Positions 32,537 through 37,342 of a DNA stretch of 37,342 bases are shown here, one piece after another (position 1 is the stretch's first letter; each line of letters starts with the position of its first letter). The notes under the pieces were generated by a model, which did no database searches, was not told the origin of the DNA, and worked only from the letters and a program-made list of their open reading frames with translations. The position numbers and the translations under genes are program-made. Location: the NCBI GenBank assembly GCA_031548545.1, contig JAVBQY010000026.1, positions 1 to 37,342 of the forward strand, written 5' to 3'. This DNA comes from UBA932 sp031548545 (lineage in GTDB: Bacteria > Bacteroidota > Bacteroidia > Bacteroidales > UBA932).

Positions 32537-34212
32537 GTACCGGGCTCATTGGCGTTTCCCCCCCCGATCTGATGTAGCACCCGGAACTGGCGCTGGTATT
32601 GTTGCACGGCAGGAATCAGGGTCACATAAGCATGGCGGAACCAGCGGTCAATGATAATGAAGCGGATTTGATTGTCGGTAAGATAGGCTATAATCTCTTC
32701 CGGTGTGGCATAGTGCGGGAAACTGATGCTTTTCAGGCCGCCGGAATAAATATAAAACAACTCCGGCTTGCGGGTAAGGATCCGGCCCTGCCCGCCGATA
32801 TTATCCTTTACCCAGCGCATGGCCTCTATATATTCGGCCAGGGGCGCCCCGGCTATTTCCGCCGTATACTCCTTGTACTGCGACATGAGTTTCATCCCCT
32901 TAATGGACTCCGCATAGCCCGGATACGCGATCAGCGAGAAGAGGGCGCAGGCCGTAACCGTAATAAGGGCGGGTTGTTTTTTGGCTACGGACGGCAGAAA
33001 ACGTGTGGCCAGCAGGCGCAGCAGGCTTACACAGCCGTACAGCGTCAGGAAAATCAGGAAAGGAATCACCGGGAGCATATAGCGCTGTCCCCCGTATTGC
33101 TCCGGCCATACCAGGAGGACTCCCATGGTAATGCCTGTATAAAGCAGCAGCAACAGCCGGCCCCTTGGCAGGCCGTATAAACCGGTTGCCATCAGCAAAA
33201 GCAGGCTTATGCCTTTTATCCAGTCCCCTGTTCCGGCCTTGTGATGCAAGTCTCCTGCGTAACTGAATACGGCGGAGGGCAACCATTCGGTGATATAGAG
33301 GCGGGTGTTGTTGAGTATACGGTCAGTCCAGTCGGCCACGCCCTCCATCACCTGCCCGTTTTCTTTTTTGTTGAAGTCGCTGACATAATCGCTCGTCGCT
33401 TTGCCTATGCTTTTATTGCGTATATCCCAGGCGGTTTTCGGGACGAGGAAGGCGATGAAAAGACAGCCGGTGACCAGGACGTAGCGGAACATGACCGCCC
33501 GTTGTCCTGTGTTCTTATTTTTTAGGAATTGCAACAGTTGTTGCAGACTCTTTATACCGAAATAAAGCAATACGGCCAGTATCAACGCCATACCCATACT
33601 GCGGATGAGGTAAATATAGCCGAAACTCAGTAGCAGGAGCAGTAATATGCCGGTATCTTTCCAGCGCTTCTTCCTATCGGTAAACGCCTTTTCCGGCTTC
33701 CACTCCAGGATGATGAGCAATAGGACCAGGGTGAAAAAAAGGAAGAGCATTTCACTCATCATGATGGTGGCAAACCTTAGTATGGTCGTTTGTGAAACGG
33801 TGAAAGCCGTGGCTGTAAAGGCGACAAACCGGTTTCGGCATACACTGCGCAACACAAAAAACAGTAAGAGCATGGATAAGAACAGCAGCGCGCCGTTGGC
33901 CGTTTTAACCGCATGCACGCCGGTAAATCCTGCTTTCATCAGCAGGGCTATAAAGGCCGGGTAACCCGGCGGGAAGTGGCTGTGGGGGCTTTCGTCAAAG
34001 CCTATGGTATTGGAAAAACCTTTTCCGTCGCTGAGCGCCTTCCCCAGCGAGTAATAGTAAATATTGTCGCCGTTCATGTCTACCTTTTCATCAAAGATGG
34101 CGGTGTAATTGAACAGAAAGAGGAGGCTGAGGGCGGCGAGATACAACCATCCGATATATTTTCCGGCCGGCGCCGGTTTTTCCGGTAACTTGTTTCCGCT
34201 TTTCGTTTTCAT
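32503..34212 (-). CDS. GT39/PMT-like membrane glycosyltransferase
   Basis: The 569-residue integral membrane protein has about ten to twelve hydrophobic segments. After the first one (YLAALSLLFLFNYTAIF) comes a periplasmic loop with acidic residues, then HFPPGYPAFIALLMKAG, the HxPPGYP motif typical of dolichyl-/polyprenyl-phosphate sugar transferases of the GT39/ArnT superfamily. The C-terminal region is soluble. These enzymes move a sugar from a lipid carrier to a protein, lipid A or glycan outside the inner membrane. The partner is likely the GT2 gene seven bases upstream, which would make the lipid-linked sugar. Acceptor and sugar are unknown. Its last 34 bases overlap the nitroreductase gene. 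Confidence 0.85.
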   Translation of the reverse strand: MKTKSGNKLPEKPAPAGKYIGWLYLAALSLLFLFNYTAIFDEKVDMNGDNIYYYSLGKALSDGKGFSNTIGFDESPHSHFPPGYPAFIALLMKAGFTGVHAVKTANGALLFLSMLLLFFVLRSVCRNRFVAFTATAFTVSQTTILRFATIMMSEMLFLFFTLVLLLIILEWKPEKAFTDRKKRWKDTGILLLLLLSFGYIYLIRSMGMALILAVLLYFGIKSLQQLLQFLKNKNTGQRAVMFRYVLVTGCLFIAFLVPKTAWDIRNKSIGKATSDYVSDFNKKENGQVMEGVADWTDRILNNTRLYITEWLPSAVFSYAGDLHHKAGTGDWIKGISLLLLMATGLYGLPRGRLLLLLYTGITMGVLLVWPEQYGGQRYMLPVIPFLIFLTLYGCVSLLRLLATRFLPSVAKKQPALITVTACALFSLIAYPGYAESIKGMKLMSQYKEYTAEIAGAPLAEYIEAMRWVKDNIGGQGRILTRKPELFYIYSGGLKSISFPHYATPEEIIAYLTDNQIRFIIIDRWFRHAYVTLIPAVQQYQRQFRVLHQIGGGNANEPGTYILEFRQLPQ

Positions 34213-34219
34213 AGCCGTT

Positions 34220-34927
34220 TTAATTCGTAAACCGGTATTTTAACAGGACCCAGAGGGCTTCCAGGCCGTCCGTCCATTTAATTTTTTTTCCTTCCTCCAG
34301 CGTGCGCGGATAATAGTTGATGGATACCTCCCTGATCTTTATTCCGCGTTTAGCGGTTTTAGCCGTGACTTCCGGACAAAATTCAAAGCCCTCGCACTGT
34401 AAAGGGATGGATTTGAGGAAGCCGGTTTCAAAGAGTTTGTAGCAGGTCGGCTCATCCGTCAGCCCTTGGCCGAACAATAGATTGGTGACCAGCGTAACAA
34501 TGCGTCCGCCGATATAAAAACTCCGGTAAGAGTGCTTGTTGCTTTTATTCAGAAAGCGGGAGCCGTAAATGACCTTCAGCTTTTCCTCCAACACCGGCGC
34601 CAGCAAAACATTATAATCTTCGGGGTCATATTCCAGGTCGGCATCCTGAATAATTACATAGTCGCCACGGATGTATTCCAGGCCCTTGCGGATGGCGGCG
34701 CCCTTTCCGCGGTTTTTCTCCTGGTTCACCAGTCTTATATTTTCTCCGGGATGGGCGGCCATATATTCATTGACCAAGGCGGCCGTATGGTCGCGCGAGC
34801 AGTCATTGACCACGATGATTTCCTTTCCGTAGTCCTCTGTCAGGCGAACGTTGACCACTTTTTCAATCAATTGTACGATGGTTTTTTCTTCGTTGTAGGC
34901 CGGAATGATAACGGATAGCGTCTTCAT
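34220..34927 (-). CDS. Family 2 glycosyltransferase, polyprenyl-phosphate sugar synthase-like
   Basis: The 235-residue product begins MKTLSVIIPAYNEEKTIVQL. It has the GT2 nucleotide-sugar site (IIVVNDCSRDHTAALV; DADLEYDPEDY with the metal-binding DxD-like Asp residues) and the dolichol-phosphate mannosyltransferase-like stretch EKNRGKGAAIRKGL. It has no C-terminal membrane pair, unlike ArnC, so it is a DPM1-like soluble form. It probably attaches a sugar to a polyprenyl phosphate for the membrane transferase that follows. Its ATG overlaps the stop of the upstream ABC ATPase gene by four bases (ATGA). Confidence 0.92.
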   Translation of the reverse strand: MKTLSVIIPAYNEEKTIVQLIEKVVNVRLTEDYGKEIIVVNDCSRDHTAALVNEYMAAHPGENIRLVNQEKNRGKGAAIRKGLEYIRGDYVIIQDADLEYDPEDYNVLLAPVLEEKLKVIYGSRFLNKSNKHSYRSFYIGGRIVTLVTNLLFGQGLTDEPTCYKLFETGFLKSIPLQCEGFEFCPEVTAKTAKRGIKIREVSINYYPRTLEEGKKIKWTDGLEALWVLLKYRFTN

Positions 34928-35637
34928 GATCTTGTCGGATTATTGGTCAGGGCCCTGAACTTCTCTTCCAATGTTTTCCCTTCCTGCCCGTTCATGGCCT
35001 CGTCCAGTACAATATTGCCCTTGTTGATGATTATTACACGGTCGCACATGGCCTCCACCTCTTGCATGATATGGGTAGACAGGAGTACGGTGCGGTCGGC
35101 CCCGAGTGCCTTGATCAGGTGGCGTATGCCTATGATCTGATTGGGGTCCAGCCCGGAGGTCGGCTCGTCCAGCACCACTACCCTGGGTTCATGCAGTAAG
35201 GCCTGTGCCAGCCCTACCCGCTGCCGGTATCCCTTGGAGAGTTGCCCGATCAATTTATGTTGTTCCGGCGTAATTTCCGTTTCTTCGATAAGCTGTTGGG
35301 CCCGCCGTGCGGCCCGCCGCCCCAAGCCTTGTAAGCGTCCCATCAGCTCCAGGTACTCGCGCACATACATATCCGGGTACAAGGGGTTGTGTTCCGGGAG
35401 GTAACCGATATGCCGGCGCGCTTCCAGTGACTGGGCCTTAATGTCGAAGCCGTTGACCAGCACCTTGCCTGAGGAGGCAGGCAGGTAGCCGGTAATAATT
35501 TTCATCAGGGTGGATTTTCCGGCGCCGTTAGGTCCGAGTATACCAGCCACCTGCCCCTGCGGAATATTGAGGCTGATATTGTTAAGCGCTTTCTGTGCGC
35601 CGTAGAAACGGGTAATATCTTGGAGGACGACCGACAT
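34924..35637 (-). CDS. gldA: ABC transporter ATP-binding protein, GldA-like
   Basis: Cytoplasmic ATPase subunit of 237 residues. Walker A is GILGPNGAGKSTLMK (around residues 34-48), the signature is LSKGYRQRVGLAQALLHEP, Walker B is RVVVLDEPTSGLDPNQI, and the switch His is in LLSTHIMQEVEAM. The sequence LPEHNPLYPDMYVREYLELM matches the GldA family of Bacteroidota, linked to gliding and T9SS-bearing species. The membrane partners GldF and GldG are not in this window. Hence this may be a GldA homologue with another partner. It is the first gene of an operon with two glycosyltransferases. Confidence 0.85.
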   Translation of the reverse strand: MSVVLQDITRFYGAQKALNNISLNIPQGQVAGILGPNGAGKSTLMKIITGYLPASSGKVLVNGFDIKAQSLEARRHIGYLPEHNPLYPDMYVREYLELMGRLQGLGRRAARRAQQLIEETEITPEQHKLIGQLSKGYRQRVGLAQALLHEPRVVVLDEPTSGLDPNQIIGIRHLIKALGADRTVLLSTHIMQEVEAMCDRVIIINKGNIVLDEAMNGQEGKTLEEKFRALTNNPTRS

Positions 35638-35644
35638 ATAATGA

Positions 35645-35676
35645 CAAAGTTACCAATTTTTTTGTATCTTTACCAA
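35645..35676 (-). promoter_or_regulatory. Candidate promoter for the gldA operon (TTG, 21-base spacer, TAACTTTG)
   Basis: On the minus strand TAACTTTG (35652-35645) matches the TAnnTTTG consensus and a TTG (35676-35674) lies 21 bases upstream. The gldA ATG begins only eight bases downstream of the element, which would give a nearly leaderless messenger. A direct repeat TTACCAATT at 35650-35658 and 35670-35678 overlaps both elements. Confidence 0.5.
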
Positions 35677-35678
35677 TT
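35650..35678. repeat. Direct repeat TTACCAATT, 20-base period, in the divergent gldA / membrane-protein spacer
   Basis: Two copies of TTACCAATT lie two helical turns apart (start to start 20 bases) between the divergently transcribed genes. A plus-strand near-consensus TATCTTTA at 35665-35672 lies between them, 26 bases before the ATG at 35699. The layout looks like a shared operator for a dimeric regulator, but no such regulator is identified. Confidence 0.5.
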
Positions 35679-35698
35679 GTAATTTAAAAATCATAATT

Positions 35699-36172
35699 AT
35701 GGTACAGCGTTATCTGATGCGCGCATTAAAATCTACATTCCTGTTTTTCCTCCTGGGGATACTTGTATATGTAGTGACTTATTTACTGGGAAGAAGCAGC
35801 CATCCTGAGGTGTCTTTCATGGACCTGATCCGCCAGAGCGATATTAAAAGTATGGTGATTTTCTTTGTGGCCTTTGGTTTCGTATATCCTATGATAGGCT
35901 ATGTGAAACAGAAAGTGAATGTAAACCATTTCACCGATGAAGACAAACAGGAAGTAATCCGTATGTTTGAGGGCGTGAACTTTGTGTTGGACCACGAAGA
36001 AGGTACCAAACTGGTATTCCGCCACAGGAACCTTGCCGCCCGTATCATGCGCCTGGGCGAAGACTGGATAGAGGTAGATTACTCGGACAACCCGGTGGTG
36101 GTTAGCGGCCTCCGTAAAGACGCCTACCGCCTTTCACGTATGATTCAATATTATGTTCGTCAATCGGAGTAG
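35699..36172 (+). CDS. Small two-helix membrane protein, unknown function
   Basis: The 157-residue product has a first hydrophobic segment at about residues 14-32 (FLFFLLGILVYVVTYLLG) and a second at about 50-66 (SMVIFFVAFGFVYPMIGYV). A C-terminal soluble domain of about 85 residues follows, with repeated charged strands (FRHRNLAARIMRLGEDWIEV, VSGLRKDAYRLSRMIQYYV). No signal peptidase site is evident, so it is an inner-membrane protein with a cytoplasmic domain. No family is recognised. The next gene starts five bases after its stop, so they form one unit; co-occurrence with the hydrolase gives no clear function. Confidence 0.75.
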   Translation: MVQRYLMRALKSTFLFFLLGILVYVVTYLLGRSSHPEVSFMDLIRQSDIKSMVIFFVAFGFVYPMIGYVKQKVNVNHFTDEDKQEVIRMFEGVNFVLDHEEGTKLVFRHRNLAARIMRLGEDWIEVDYSDNPVVVSGLRKDAYRLSRMIQYYVRQSE

Positions 36173-36177
36173 AGATA

Positions 36178-36822
36178 ATGGAGTTGAAGGTTTTTTATTT
36201 TAATGAGCTGCGTGAATGTACCTACGTCTTGTGGGACGATTCCAAAGAATGTATTATTGTAGATTGCGGTTGCGGTAACGATAACGAATGTGCCCGCCTG
36301 CAGAAATTTATAGATGAAAATCAACTGAAGCCGGTGATGATGGTCAATACCCACGGGCATTTTGACCATGCCATGGGCAATGATTTTCTGGCGCGGACGT
36401 ATCATATTCCCTCTTATATCCATGCCGGTGATCAGGCCTTGTTGGCCGAAACAGCCAATATCGCCGTGAATTTCGGCTATACCGTACCCGTACCGCCTGC
36501 CCCCGCCGCTTTTCTGGAAGACGGACAGGCTCTGACCTTCGGCCATTCCGCCTTGCAGGTCCTGCATACGCCGGGCCACAGCAAAGGCTGTGTCTGCCTG
36601 TACTCGCCGGAAGATCATTTTATCATCACCGGCGACACCCTGTTCCAGGGCTGTATAGGCCGTACGGACCTGCCCGGCGGCAACTACGATGAGATCATGG
36701 ACAGCTTATCCCGTAAGCTCCTGCCCCTGCCCGACGATACGGTGGTCTATCCCGGCCACGGCCCCGCCACGACCATAGGCGAGGAGAAATTGACCAATCC
36801 GTTTATTACGGAGCGGCTGTAA
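36178..36822 (+). CDS. MBL-fold metallo-hydrolase, glyoxalase II-like
   Basis: The 214-residue product has the metal-binding motif THGHFDH (His59, His61, Asp63, His64), His134 in HTPGHSKGCVCLY, Asp153 in ITGDTLFQGCIGRTD and His194 in YPGHGPATTIGEE. This is the full set for two metal ions of the glyoxalase-II/persulfide-dioxygenase branch. Short length and the lack of a long C-terminal helical substrate domain argue against true hydroxyacylglutathione hydrolase. It probably hydrolyses a small thioester or related compound in the cytoplasm. Start ATG at 36178 follows the membrane-protein gene by five bases. Confidence 0.92.
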   Translation: MELKVFYFNELRECTYVLWDDSKECIIVDCGCGNDNECARLQKFIDENQLKPVMMVNTHGHFDHAMGNDFLARTYHIPSYIHAGDQALLAETANIAVNFGYTVPVPPAPAAFLEDGQALTFGHSALQVLHTPGHSKGCVCLYSPEDHFIITGDTLFQGCIGRTDLPGGNYDEIMDSLSRKLLPLPDDTVVYPGHGPATTIGEEKLTNPFITERL

Positions 36823-37020
36823 ACCGCAGCGATTTTACTCCGGTATACCGTAGACCCGGCCCCTGGGGGCGGTGTCTTTTGGGCCGTGCGTTGTGCCGGA
36901 GCCACCGCCGGGCCGAAGCACAACCGCAGCTTGGCTTATCCTTACTTTTTTGCTTGATCAAAAATTAAGCAACTGGAGCGCAGCTTAACGGTCTGTCCCG
37001 GATGCCAAAAAGGGAATACT
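36823..37020. other. GC-rich intergenic spacer with inverted and direct repeats
   Basis: No coding region of its own is supported. A perfect palindrome CGGTATACCG lies at 36841-36850. GTTGTGC (36890-36896) pairs with GCACAAC (36918-36924), and CGGCCC (36857-36862) can pair with GGGCCG at 36881-36886 or 36910-36915. AACCGCAGC occurs at 36822-36830 and 36922-36930. The second half has a low-GC stretch around 36948-36968 (TTTTTTGCTTGATCAAAAA). It could be 3' flanking sequence of the minus-strand reverse transcriptase, a terminator region or a dispersed extragenic element. Confidence 0.6.
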
Positions 37021-37342
37021 TTAAGCCGGGTTTATTATTGCCCTTAAAAATTCGTCCACACCTGTTCCATCAGCTGATGGGTGCGGCGTTGCAGCACAAT
37101 CAGCTGATGCAGCATATCCACCGGCAAAACGCCAGCCGCAAAAACTCACGGCCTTTTCAGCAAACTTACCCGACAGGGTCTTTTTCTTGTTCCAGCGCAG
37201 TCCGAGATCAGCGTGGAGCCGCGCATTCAAAAATTCCCAAACAGCCAACGCATCCGCCTCAGCGCGACACAGGACAAGCACGTCATCCATAAAGACAATA
37301 CATTTCACATCAAACGCTTTCTTCAGGTCCAACCAGAGCGGG
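37021..37342 (-). CDS. Reverse transcriptase, 3' part only (5' end beyond the window)
   Basis: The minus-strand frame runs open to the window edge, so the start lies outside. The visible residues contain the RT catalytic box VFMDDVLVLCR (MDD in place of the common YADD). A thumb-side motif DLGLRWNKKKTLSGKF and a FCGWRF motif follow, in the order seen at the end of the RT palm in DGR, retron and group II-like enzymes. Spacing is normal. The residues after GWRF (AGGYAASADCAATPHPSADG) look unlike RT and may be the result of a frame change. The class is unassigned: DGR-type or another bacterial RT is possible, and no X/maturase or HNH domain is visible. Confidence 0.75.
   Translation of the reverse strand, partial: PLWLDLKKAFDVKCIVFMDDVLVLCRAEADALAVWEFLNARLHADLGLRWNKKKTLSGKFAEKAVSFCGWRFAGGYAASADCAATPHPSADGTGVDEFLRAIINPA

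Noticed and set aside
36948..36968. A rho-independent terminator in TTTTTTGCTTGATCAAAAA
   Set aside because: The pairing is poor and AT-only, without a GC stem; more likely an AT-rich extragenic repeat.
37063..37108. ATCAGCTGAT twice, read as attachment or operator sites
   Set aside because: The copies are 10-base palindromes in the RT gene and are explained by His-Gln-Leu codons repeated in one reading frame; chance cannot be excluded.

Overview
The window looks like chromosomal DNA from a Bacteroidota bacterium, most likely of the order Bacteroidales. The reasons are: the gene order of the S10/spc/alpha ribosomal cluster with secY-map-infA-rpmJ inside it; promoter-like TAnnTTTG -7 elements; few Shine-Dalgarno sequences; a type IX secretion (T9SS) C-terminal sorting domain; a GldA-type ABC ATPase; and a BACON-domain lipoprotein. 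The species cannot be named from this sequence alone.

Layout. (1) Bases 1-10920 hold a single co-directional ribosomal super-operon: rplP-rpmC-rpsQ-rplN-rplX-rplE-rpsN-rpsH-rplF-rplR-rpsE-rpmD-rplO-secY-map-infA-rpmJ-rpsM-rpsK-rpsD-rpoA-rplQ. It is closed by a clear rho-independent terminator. It builds ribosomal subunits, the Sec channel, the N-terminal Met-removing enzyme, IF-1 and the RNA polymerase alpha subunit. (2) Bases 11056-24399 hold an accessory island of two genes. The first encodes a 4024-residue secreted protein with a signal peptide, two GLUG-type blocks, about 34 cadherin-like beta-sandwich repeats and a T9SS sorting domain. Three bases later comes a leucine-rich-repeat lipoprotein with a BACON-like domain. 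The pair is probably one surface adhesion or interaction module. (3) Bases 24451-28695 hold housekeeping and stress genes: enolase, a Dps-like ferritin, a small predicted outer-membrane protein, and a two-gene operon of a NifU-like scaffold and a GGGtGRT-family protein. (4) Bases 28780-32536 hold a small lipoprotein, a P2-type calcium-pump-like ATPase and a nitroreductase. (5) Bases 32503-35637 on the minus strand form a tight operon in the order gldA, family-2 glycosyltransferase, GT39-like membrane glycosyltransferase. Its last gene overlaps the nitroreductase tail to tail. (6) Bases 35699-36822 hold a small membrane protein and an MBL-fold hydrolase. (7) The right edge holds a GC-rich structured spacer and the 3' part of a reverse transcriptase gene on the minus strand, cut by the window end.

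The most notable items are the giant repeat protein wedged between the ribosomal operon and eno, the edge reverse transcriptase (possibly diversity-generating or another unassigned class), the GGGtGRT/scaffold pair of unknown function, a terminator whose loop carries a promoter -7 element, and a 20-bp-arm hairpin between rpsN and rpsH. All functional statements are homology recognition by eye; no database search was run.
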